DNA from: Cinnamomum chago
Taxonomy: Eukaryota > Streptophyta > Magnoliopsida > Laurales > Lauraceae
Length of the DNA stretch: 64,000 bases
NCBI GenBank assembly: GCA_038049695.1
Contig: CP142452.1
Location: 27,764,501-27,828,500 of the forward strand
Reading direction: 5' to 3'
In this document: positions 1 through 10,656 of the stretch, one piece after another
How positions within the stretch are numbered: position 1 is the first letter of the stretch
Layout of the letters: every line of letters begins with the position of its first letter
Notes under the pieces: generated by a model
Told to the model about the DNA's origin: nothing
The model's input: the letters and a program-made list of their open reading frames with translations, nothing else
The model's database searches: none
Position numbers and translations under genes: made by a program

Positions 1-191
1 GAAAGAAGAAAGAAAGCTTAAAGAATATTTAAGCACCAAGCATCATGAAGAATGAAGATTGAAGCCCAAGAGCCCAAGCTATGAGAAGAAGCATCCAAGA
101 AGATTTCAAGCCTTGTCCAGCTGAGGGGGAGCTGAAGACTAAGTGTGTTCAGTGGTGAGTGTGTTTACCATCAAATTGCAAAGGGGGAGAT
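1..191 (+). mobile_element. 3' tail of an internal region, fourth (partial) unit
   Basis: This matches the last 191 bases before each later LTR in the array (for example 5234-5424). It is purine-rich, non-coding and ends in the polypurine tract. It differs from later copies at about position 167 (A where the others have G). Confidence 0.9.
180..190 (+). other. Polypurine tract (PPT), plus-strand primer
   Basis: AAAGGGGGAGA lies one base before the LTR start TGTTAGGG. The same tract occurs at 5413-5423, 10645-10655 and 15877-15887. Its position and composition are those of an LTR-retrotransposon PPT. Confidence 0.88.
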
Positions 192-2407
192 TGTTAGGGT
201 TTTTATAGATTGCAATTTGATGGATGCATTATCATTCAAGCATCATTTGATTGACACACTTGCATTGGTTTTTATATAAACTTGAAATCTTGTTTTATTC
301 ATGCATTGCTTTTAAGATTTGTAAAAGTATTGATTTATGCATGATTTGTATTTTCATCTTGGATGCATTTGTTTTAGAAAAGAGTTTTCAAGAAATCAAG
401 CAAGCCTTTGTTTTAAAAGTTTTGAATCTTTTTAGGCTTTTTTTTGTCATGTTTTAAAAACCATTAGAATCTTTAAAACATGTTTTCTAGCTTGGTTTAG
501 TGACCCACAAAATTCCACAAAGAATACCTTCAAATTTGCAAAAGTTGCATTTTTTGTCAAAGGGAGGCTGTCCCGGCAGTGTTGCCGGTCGACCGAGAGG
601 CAGGTCTCGGTCGACCGAGACAACTGGAGGTAAAATCTGCAGTTTTGAACTGAAACCTCCAACGGTCAGAAATCTGACCGTTGTGCCTTCCCGGTCGACC
701 GAGACCTCTTTGTCGGTCGACCGAGGACTAGCCGTTGGCAACTTTTTGCTATAAATATGAGTTCTTTCCCTTGCCAAAAGTTGGGAATTTTTAACCCCTC
801 CTTGAGAGGATTTGAGGCATATCAAAAGGGAAAAGAACCAAGGGATGAAGGGGAAGATTAGGAAAGCTAAAGCTTGGATTAATGAAGTTAAACCACCAAG
901 TAGGCTCTTCCTTTCTTAATCATATGTTTTCATGCTTTGTTTTATTTTTGGTAAATCATTTCTAGCATGATAAACTATGTTTGTGTTGTGTCCTTAACAT
1001 GTGTTATGTTTTGAGTTGATTTTATTGTTTTGGATACAACACCATATGATTCAATTCAAGTAGTACTTAACTTTGGTAAATCTAAGTAGATCATGTTAAT
1101 GTAAAAACCTTTGAAATCATATGTAACATGATCCATATACTTGGTTGAATCTTTGGTTGTTGTTTTCCATCATAAGAAAATCACTTTCAAAACTATCTTA
1201 TGTTTTGGACTCAACCTCTTTACAAATCATATGTTTTCATGTTTTGTTTTATCATTGGTAAATCTTTGTAACATGTTAATATATGATATGTTGTATCCTT
1301 AGCATATTCTATATTTTGAATAGATCTATTGTTTTGGATACATCACCATTGATTCATCAAAGTAGTACTTTATTGGTAAATCTAAGTAGATCATGTTAAT
1401 GAAAGATGTAACATGATTCATATACTTTGTTGAATCTTTGGGTGTTGTTTTTCCATCATAAGAAAATCTCCTTCAAATGTATCTTATGTTTTGGATTCAA
1501 CATCATTACAAATCATATGTGTATTATTGTTTTAAAGTTTCACAACTTGCATCACTTTGATTGGTAAATCATTTTCAAGTTGTCCTTATAATTACATATG
1601 ATTTGTCCCCTCATGTCAATCAAATCTATTTTTATGTTTTGAGCTACATGTTGATTTGATTGACATCCCTATGCATCACATGTTTAGAGCTAATCCATTT
1701 CATACAACTTGTGTAACTTTGACATCATTAACAAGTTGTTACTTTTAACATGTGATTGCATTCTTCCTCAATCATAAATGTTTTTGAGCTAAAACTTTCA
1801 AAAGCCTTAGGCTTACATTTATGAGCTTTCATTTTCTAAATGATTGAGGACCACACACACACACTTCATTTGTTTTCATCTTTGCATTCATAGTGTGAGT
1901 GTGTATTAGATTTTCACTTCCATATCCGCCTATTTTAGAGGCAAATGTAATGAGCTAAAATGAATCTCCATCTAGTGTATTAAAGACACAACTTAGTGAG
2001 ATAACCAACCATGTGGTTGAAGAGGTTATTGCTTAGCCTATAAAAGCATAATGGATAGGTTGATGTTAAGCCTTGAAAAACATCATTGTAAAGGTTATTG
2101 CTTAGCCTTGAAAATCATATTGTAAAGGTTATTGCTTAGCCTATTGAAAAGCATAAATAGTGGAAATCCGGTGGGGTGTTGGATCACAAGCCGGTAGTGG
2201 ATGTAGGCATTGAGGCCGAACCACTATAAATCCTTGTGTGATGGTGCTTGCTTTGTGGTGATTATTTTGTTATCTTCCGCATCTTGTATGTTTAATCATC
2301 ACATGTGACTAGTTTGTTTTAAAGAAGTTAAAATTGTTAAAATTGGTCATAAAAGGAGCTCACCCTATTCACCCCCCCTCTAGGGTTTGGATCCCCATGG
2401 ACTTACA
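192..2407 (+). repeat. LTR 1 of the array element (2216 bp)
   Basis: The LTR starts TGTTAGGG and ends ACTTACA (TG...CA). It contains a promoter block at 587-757, a CA-rich stretch near 1853, and about four 34-35 bp minisatellite units at about 2017-2160 built on GGTTATTGCTTAGCC. It differs from the other LTRs by one extra T near 1021 and a T-for-G near 2142. Much of 900-1900 folds into inverted repeats, such as ATGTCAATCAAATC (1613-1626) with GATTTGATTGACAT (1653-1666). No protein is encoded. Confidence 0.92.
587..757 (+). promoter_or_regulatory. LTR promoter block: paired GGTCGACC sites, AACGGTCA palindrome, TATA box
   Basis: GGTCGACC occurs at 587, 609, 693 and 715, in two pairs with 22-bp spacing. 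Between the pairs is an 11-bp perfect inverted repeat, CAACGGTCAGA (660-670) and TCTGACCGTTG (673-683). TCCAACGGTCA at 658-668 fits the plant mitosis-specific activator (MSA) consensus YCYAACGGYYA, bound by three-repeat MYB proteins. TATAAATA is at 750-757, 28 bases after the last octamer. The block repeats in LTRs 2-4 (TATA at 5983, 11215 and 16447). The promoter call rests on the TATA box; the MYB link is inference. Confidence 0.72.
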
Positions 2408-2409
2408 AG

Positions 2410-2420
2410 TGGTATCAGAG
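2410..2420 (+). other. Primer-binding site, initiator Met tRNA type
   Basis: TGGTATCAGAG starts two bases after the LTR end. It is complementary to the 3' end of plant initiator Met tRNA, the usual primer of Ty1/copia elements. Identical sites are at 7642-7652 and 12874-12884. LTR 4 has none, because the array ends there. Confidence 0.9.
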
Positions 2421-4827
2421 AGGGTTACTCCATTTTAGGGCTTAACAACCCGGAGTTGATCCTTGCTAGATTTGAACCCTAGTGTTGTGATTCATTGCAT
2501 ATCTTTTTAAAGATTTCCACTATGGTTGAAAATGATATTTCCCTAGCCTCATTGCACCACTCTTAGTCTTTTTCAAGTTATATCTTTAAGAGTTGGTGAG
2601 TCCTCAAAGTGTTCTCTCATGGACAACCTTTTCAAGGCTTTAGGTGAATTTTCAAAGGTAGACTATTTGAGTAACCTTAGGCCTTGATCCCACTAGACCA
2701 ACCTTTTCTTTTTAGTTATTTCTATTTGTTGGTCATGTTACTTTTGCATTTTGTTTCTTTAAAGTCACATCTTTTAAAATGCAATGTTTCTTTGTGATCA
2801 TTTGATTTTGTCTTCATGAACTTTTTAAGTTATATCTCATGGTTTTCAAAATCCTTTGATTGCAATACTTTCATGATGGATTTGCATTTTGATCATATAG
2901 TTATATCTCTTGTAGTGCATATCTATTCATGATCAATTGATTGTGATTACAAATGCTTTCATAGCTAGTTTTTCATGATCAATTGATGTTGGAAAATCAT
3001 TTGATGTTTGTCATAGTTAGATCCTTTTTGGAAATCAAATGATTTGAAGCAACCTTAGTTTTCCATTGATTTACAAGTTATATCTTTTGATATGGAAAAT
3101 TTGTAAGTGTCTATTGTTTTTTCAAATTGAAAACTTTACAATAGTACACTTCTTGTTTTTTCAAATTCACTTGCTCATAATTCTATAAATGATTCTTTGT
3201 TGGAATTTCATACATTGAAGTGATTTGAAAAACTTTGGAAAATGTTCTAAGCTTTGTTAGTTATATTTATAGAAGCATTTTCCTTGAATTTATTTCCTTG
3301 TGCCTAACTATGATTATATCATTTGGAAGGGAATAATTTTTACAAACAATTTGCATCTTTGCTCATTGAGTTACATTCTTTATGCAAATTGATTTTGTTG
3401 TCTTACATTGCATGGTTGGATATGATTTCATTGATTTGCATGTTTGTGCCTATTTTGGTATATAGTTTCATTAATGCAAATTAATGAGTGTTTATGTGCT
3501 TTATAGTAAAATCTTGTATTTGAGCTTTTTAAGTGCATTTGTGATTTAATGTACTAAGTTCATTTGGTTTAAACCTCATATCCTTTTTCATTGCATTGTA
3601 AGCTTAGTACATTTGCTAAGAGTGGAAATGTTACATGATAGATTGATACCTTTAACTTCATACCTTCTTGTGCTTAAATAGTTATATTCTTTTTGATGAT
3701 TGGTATGAGTTAGATCTTGAGTGTTGATTGATCCTCTCTATGCAAATGTCAAATTGTTCTATGTATGGTTGTGTTATTTATTTCATTTGTAGAAACCATA
3801 CTAGAACTAAAATCCATCCTCTATGCCATTCTAGTCATATCTTTTTGGATGGTTATGATGTTGATTCATGTGTATTTTCTAAGTGATTTCATTCTTATAC
3901 ATGTTTCAACTTCATAGTAGTGATCTTGATCATATGAAACTCTTTGAAATCCATTCCTCATATTTCTATATGTTTGATGGACATCTTAGATGTTGAATTC
4001 ATATGATTTAGTCACTTTTTAAATTGCATGCATTTCAAAGTTATATCATTTTGCATTGCAATTTATCTTGTTCATCACTTTGCTCAATAGTTATATCTTT
4101 AAAAGTGTTGAATATGCATTTATGATGCTTGATGGAATTTTGTCACATTCTTGCTCTTTATCATGTTATCAAATTCAATTGGATTCAATTGGTATAATGT
4201 TTGATTGATTTGATTTCTTGTGAATGTGATAAACCTTGTGTGCATTGGATTGAACTTGATAAGTAATATGATTGTTCCATGTCACACACCATTAGCATCA
4301 TAATGCTCTTGTTGCCACCTCTTTTGCTCATATAGGTATATCTCATGACCACCATGTTTATGTGTTCATAATATTGGTTGGTTATTAGTTGAGGTTGGCT
4401 TCATGCTTGAATTTCATTTCACTCATCTTGCACTTTAATAAGTCATATTTATTGATTGAATGAAATGATTTTCAAAACCTTCATAGCATATGCTTTCCAT
4501 AGTTAGATTATTTGATGCTATGATTAATAAACCCCATCGCTTCATGGATAGCTCTAATTTGGATTTTCCCTAATAGTTATATTTCTAAATCCATTTTAGA
4601 GTGATTGATTTATTAAGTCATATCCTAAATCTCAATTGGTATTCTTTGTTTGTCCAATTGATATCCATGATTGCTTTTCTCATTTGACCTAGCTCTCTTT
4701 TGGTAATTTGATCATATGTGCTTTATAGTTAAATGAATCTAATCCTTTCTTTGAAGTTGACCCTCACTTGGTTAAACCATCTTCTTCTTGTACCTAATAG
4801 TTAAATCTTTGTCAAGAGTTTGACAAA

Positions 4828-5423
4828 AGGAGAGAATGGATTGAGGGGGAGTGTAAACCTTCATAAGAAGTATTAGTTTTGATCAAATTGACCCTAGGAT
4901 TGCCTTTGAGCCCTTAGAGATTAATACCTCACATGATAGCCTGTTATGTATTTCATTTTCGATTTCAATTGTTAACAGGTGCTACTAATGGTATTTTCCT
5001 TGTTTCATGTGTGTAGGTACCTTTGCAATTTAATGGCAAAGGGGGAGAAATTATGCAAGTTCTCAAAAGGGTAAAGAGAATGTCCAAGCTTCCTAAGGGG
5101 AGAGTTGTGTATGATCTTCTACAAAGGGAGAGAATGCATACCTTGCCAAAGGGAGAAAGAGGCATGGTCAAAGGGGGAGAGCAAATAGAAGAAAGAAAGC
5201 TTGGAAGCTAAAGAAGATGCTTGGATAAAGAAAGAAAGAAGAAAGAAAGCTTAAAGAATATTTAAGCACCAAGCATCATGAAGAATGAAGATTGAAGCCC
5301 AAGAGCCCAAGCTATGAGAAGAAGCATCCAAGAAGATTTCAAGCCTTGTCCAGCTGAGGGGGAGCTGAAGACTAAGTGTGTTCAGTGGTGAGTGTGTTTG
5401 CCATCAAATTGCAAAGGGGGAGA
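4828..5423 (+). other. Ladder of polypurine-tract-like motifs before the LTR
   Basis: About seven purine tracts related to AAAGGGGGAGA lie in the last 600 bases: near 4828-4851, 5037-5049, 5093, 5124, 5148, 5170 and 5356, then the LTR-adjacent tract at 5413. The pattern repeats in every unit. Multiple PPT-like copies upstream of the 3' LTR are a known feature of Sireviruses. That all of them prime synthesis is not shown. Confidence 0.6.
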
Positions 5424-5424
5424 T

Positions 5425-7639
5425 TGTTAGGGTTTTTATAGATTGCAATTTGATGGATGCATTATCATTCAAGCATCATTTGATTGACACACTTGCATTG
5501 GTTTTTATATAAACTTGAAATCTTGTTTTATTCATGCATTGCTTTTAAGATTTGTAAAAGTATTGATTTATGCATGATTTGTATTTTCATCTTGGATGCA
5601 TTTGTTTTAGAAAAGAGTTTTCAAGAAATCAAGCAAGCCTTTGTTTTAAAAGTTTTGAATCTTTTTAGGCTTTTTTTTGTCATGTTTTAAAAACCATTAG
5701 AATCTTTAAAACATGTTTTCTAGCTTGGTTTAGTGACCCACAAAATTCCACAAAGAATACCTTCAAATTTGCAAAAGTTGCATTTTTTGTCAAAGGGAGG
5801 CTGTCCCGGCAGTGTTGCCGGTCGACCGAGAGGCAGGTCTCGGTCGACCGAGACAACTGGAGGTAAAATCTGCAGTTTTGAACTGAAACCTCCAACGGTC
5901 AGAAATCTGACCGTTGTGCCTTCCCGGTCGACCGAGACCTCTTTGTCGGTCGACCGAGGACTAGCCGTTGGCAACTTTTTGCTATAAATATGAGTTCTTT
6001 CCCTTGCCAAAAGTTGGGAATTTTTAACCCCTCCTTGAGAGGATTTGAGGCATATCAAAAGGGAAAAGAACCAAGGGATGAAGGGGAAGATTAGGAAAGC
6101 TAAAGCTTGGATTAATGAAGTTAAACCACCAAGTAGGCTCTTCCTTTCTTAATCATATGTTTTCATGCTTTGTTTTATTTTTGGTAAATCATTTCTAGCA
6201 TGATAAACTATGTTTGTGTTGTGTCCTTAACATGTGTTATGTTTTGAGTTGATTTATTGTTTTGGATACAACACCATATGATTCAATTCAAGTAGTACTT
6301 AACTTTGGTAAATCTAAGTAGATCATGTTAATGTAAAAACCTTTGAAATCATATGTAACATGATCCATATACTTGGTTGAATCTTTGGTTGTTGTTTTCC
6401 ATCATAAGAAAATCACTTTCAAAACTATCTTATGTTTTGGACTCAACCTCTTTACAAATCATATGTTTTCATGTTTTGTTTTATCATTGGTAAATCTTTG
6501 TAACATGTTAATATATGATATGTTGTATCCTTAGCATATTCTATATTTTGAATAGATCTATTGTTTTGGATACATCACCATTGATTCATCAAAGTAGTAC
6601 TTTATTGGTAAATCTAAGTAGATCATGTTAATGAAAGATGTAACATGATTCATATACTTTGTTGAATCTTTGGGTGTTGTTTTTCCATCATAAGAAAATC
6701 TCCTTCAAATGTATCTTATGTTTTGGATTCAACATCATTACAAATCATATGTGTATTATTGTTTTAAAGTTTCACAACTTGCATCACTTTGATTGGTAAA
6801 TCATTTTCAAGTTGTCCTTATAATTACATATGATTTGTCCCCTCATGTCAATCAAATCTATTTTTATGTTTTGAGCTACATGTTGATTTGATTGACATCC
6901 CTATGCATCACATGTTTAGAGCTAATCCATTTCATACAACTTGTGTAACTTTGACATCATTAACAAGTTGTTACTTTTAACATGTGATTGCATTCTTCCT
7001 CAATCATAAATGTTTTTGAGCTAAAACTTTCAAAAGCCTTAGGCTTACATTTATGAGCTTTCATTTTCTAAATGATTGAGGACCACACACACACACTTCA
7101 TTTGTTTTCATCTTTGCATTCATAGTGTGAGTGTGTATTAGATTTTCACTTCCATATCCGCCTATTTTAGAGGCAAATGTAATGAGCTAAAATGAATCTC
7201 CATCTAGTGTATTAAAGACACAACTTAGTGAGATAACCAACCATGTGGTTGAAGAGGTTATTGCTTAGCCTATAAAAGCATAATGGATAGGTTGATGTTA
7301 AGCCTTGAAAAACATCATTGTAAAGGTTATTGCTTAGCCTTGAAAAGCATATTGTAAAGGTTATTGCTTAGCCTATTGAAAAGCATAAATAGTGGAAATC
7401 CGGTGGGGTGTTGGATCACAAGCCGGTAGTGGATGTAGGCATTGAGGCCGAACCACTATAAATCCTTGTGTGATGGTGCTTGCTTTGTGGTGATTATTTT
7501 GTTATCTTCCGCATCTTGTATGTTTAATCATCACATGTGACTAGTTTGTTTTAAAGAAGTTAAAATTGTTAAAATTGGTCATAAAAGGAGCTCACCCTAT
7601 TCACCCCCCCTCTAGGGTTTGGATCCCCATGGACTTACA
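5425..7639 (+). repeat. LTR 2 of the array element (2215 bp)
   Basis: This is nearly identical to LTR 1, with the same ends, promoter block (TATA at 5983-5990) and minisatellite near 7255-7385. It serves both as 3' LTR of unit 1 and 5' LTR of unit 2. Confidence 0.92.
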
Positions 7640-10600
7640 AGTGGTATCAGAGAGGGTTACTCCATTTTAGGGCTTAACAACCCGGAGTTGATCCTTGCTA
7701 GATTTGAACCCTAGTGTTGTGATTCATTGCATATCTTTTTAAAGATTTCCACTATGGTTGAAAATGATATTTCCCTAGCCTCATTGCACCACTCTTAGTC
7801 TTTTTCAAGTTATATCTTTAAGAGTTGGTGAGTCCTCAAAGTGTTATCTCATGGACAACCTTTTCAAGGCTTTAGGTGAATTTTCAAAGGTAGACTATTT
7901 GAGTAACCTTAGGCCTTGATCCCACTAGACCAACCTTTTCTTTTTAGTTATTTCTATTTGTTGGTCATGTTACTTTTGCATTTTGTTTCTTTAAAGTCAC
8001 ATCTTTTAAAATGCAATGTTTCTTTGTGATCATTTGATTTTGTCTTCATGAACTTTTTAAGTTATATCTCATGGTTTTCAAAATCCTTTGATTGCAATAC
8101 TTTCATGATGGATTTGCATTTTGATCATATAGTTATATCTCTTGTAGTGCATATCTATTCATGATCAATTGATTGTGATTACAAATGCTTTCATAGCTAG
8201 TTTTTCATGATCAATTGATGTTGGAAAATCATTTGATGTTTGTCATAGTTAGATCCTTTTTGGAAATCAAATGATTTGAAGCAACCTTAGTTTTCCATTG
8301 ATTTACAAGTTATATCTTTTGATATGGAAAATTTGTAAGTGTCTATTGTTTTTTCAAATTGAAAACTTTACAATAGTACACTTCTTGTTTTTTCAAATTC
8401 ACTTGCTCATAATTCTATAAATGATTCTTTGTTGGAATTTCATACATTGAAGTGATTTGAAAAACTTTGGAAAATGTTCTAAGCTTTGTTAGTTATATTT
8501 ATAGAAGCATTTTCCTTGAATTTATTTCCTTGTGCCTAACTATGATTATATCATTTGGAAGGGAATAATTTTTACAAACAATTTGCATCTTTGCTCATTG
8601 AGTTACATTCTTTATGCAAATTGATTTTGTTGTCTTACATTGCATGGTTGGATATGATTTCATTGATTTGCATGTTTGTGCCTATTTTGGTATATAGTTT
8701 CATTAATGCAAATTAATGAGTGTTTATGTGCTTTATAGTAAAATCTTGTATTTGAGCTTTTTAAGTGCATTTGTGATTTAATGTACTAAGTTCATTTGGT
8801 TTAAACCTCATATCCTTTTTCATTGCATTGTAAGCTTAGTACATTTGCTAAGAGTGGAAATGTTACATGATAGATTGATACCTTTAACTTCATACCTTCT
8901 TGTGCTTAAATAGTTATATTCTTTTTGATGATTGGTATGAGTTAGATCTTGAGTGTTGATTGATCCTCTCTATGCAAATGTCAAATTGTTCTATGTATGG
9001 TTGTGTTATTTATTTCATTTGTAGAAACCATACTAGAACTAAAATCCATCCTCTATGCCATTCTAGTCATATCTTTTTGGATGGTTATGATGTTGATTCA
9101 TGTGTATTTTCTAAGTGATTTCATTCTTATACATGTTTCAACTTCATAGTAGTGATCTTGATCATATGAAACTCTTTGAAATCCATTCCTCATATTTCTA
9201 TATGTTTGATGGACATCTTAGATGTTGAATTCATATGATTTAGTCACTTTTTAAATTGCATGCATTTCAAAGTTATATCATTTTGCATTGCAATTTATCT
9301 TGTTCATCACTTTGCTCAATAGTTATATCTTTAAAAGTGTTGAATATGCATTTATGATGCTTGATGGAATTTTGTCACATTCTTGCTCTTTATCATGTTA
9401 TCAAATTCAATTGGATTCAATTGGTATAATGTTTGATTGATTTGATTTCTTGTGAATGTGATAAACCTTGTGTGCATTGGATTGAACTTGATAAGTAATA
9501 TGATTGTTCCATGTCACACACCATTAGCATCATAATGCTCTTGTTGCCACCTCTTTTGCTCATATAGGTATATCTCATGACCACCATGTTTATGTGTTCA
9601 TAATATTGGTTGGTTATTAGTTGAGGTTGGCTTCATGCTTGAATTTCATTTCACTCATCTTGCACTTTAATAAGTCATATTTATTGATTGAATGAAATGA
9701 TTTTCAAAACCTTCATAGCATATGCTTTCCATAGTTAGATTATTTGATGCTATGATTAATAAACCCCATCGCTTCATGGATAGCTCTAATTTGGATTTTC
9801 CCTAATAGTTATATTTCTAAATCCATTTTAGAGTGATTGATTTATTAAGTCATATCCTAAATCTCAATTGGTATTCTTTGTTTGTCCAATTGATATCCAT
9901 GATTGCTTTTCTCATTTGACCTAGCTCTCTTTTGGTAATTTGATCATATGTGCTTTATAGTTAAATGAATCTAATCCTTTCTTTGAAGTTGACCCTCACT
10001 TGGTTAAACCATCTTCTTCTTGTACCTAATAGTTAAATCTTTGTCAAGAGTTTGACAAAAGGAGAGAATGGATTGAGGGGGAGTGTAAACCTTCATAAGA
10101 AGTATTAGTTTTGATCAAATTGACCCTAGGATTGCCTTTGAGCCCTTAGAGATTAATACCTCACATGATAGCCTGTTATGTATTTCATTTTCGATTTCAA
10201 TTGTTAACAGGTGCTACTAATGGTATTTTCCTTGTTTCATGTGTGTAGGTACCTTTGCAATTTAATGGCAAAGGGGGAGAAATTATGCAAGTTCTCAAAA
10301 GGGTAAAGAGAATGTCCAAGCTTCCTAAGGGGAGAGTTGTGTATGATCTTCTACAAAGGGAGAGAATGCATACCTTGCCAAAGGGAGAAAGAGGCATGGT
10401 CAAAGGGGGAGAGCAAATAGAAGAAAGAAAGCTTGTAAGCTAAAGAAGATGCTTGGATAAAGAAAGAAAGAAGAAAGAAAGCTTAAAGAATATTTAAGCA
10501 CCAAGCATCATGAAGAATGAAGATTGAAGCCCAAGAGCCCAAGCTATGAGAAGAAGCATCCAAGAAGATTTCAAGCCTTGTCCAGCTGAGGGGGAGCTGA

Positions 10601-10656
10601 AGACTAAGTGTGTTCAGTGGTGAGTGTGTTTGCCATCAAATTGCAAAGGGGGAGAT
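7640..10656 (+). mobile_element. Non-coding internal region, unit 2 (3017 bp)
   Basis: It has the same length and modules as unit 1. It starts with the primer site 7642-7652 and ends with the purine tract 10645-10655. One visible difference from units 1 and 3 is GTTATCTC in place of GTTCTCTC near 7850. No coding capacity is seen. Confidence 0.88.

Larger units (their letters stand above)
2408..5424 (+). mobile_element. Non-coding internal region, unit 1 (3017 bp)
   Basis: From about 2430 to 4830 the region is a series of inverted-repeat modules. Examples are TTGCATTTT 2744-2752 with 2776-2784; AAATCATTTGAT 2994-3005 with 3034-3045; TTTTCCAT 3059-3066 with 3092-3099; CAATTTGCAT 3347-3356 with 3382-3391; AATGTACTAAG 3548-3558 with 3603-3613; ATCATATGAA 3929-3938 with 3998-4007; and CATAGCAT 4482-4489 with 4515-4522. 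Many loops hold variants of AGTTATATC (2828, 2899, 3014, 3076, 3259). The last 600 bases are purine-rich. No gag or pol similarity is visible. Confidence 0.85.

Noticed and set aside
487-825. Overlapping short frames of 60-112 codons on both strands in each array LTR (repeated in all units)
   Set aside because: They cover the promoter palindromes and TATA box, have no similarity or codon pattern of a gene, and identical repetition only reflects the array.
1613-1756. MITE or DNA transposon ends suggested by inverted repeats
   Set aside because: The repeats nest and continue module after module with no TSD, and they lie inside the LTR of every copy.
5023-5211. 62-codon frame before each LTR
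   Set aside because: It translates the purine tracts (KGG and KGE runs); no start context or conservation beyond the array.
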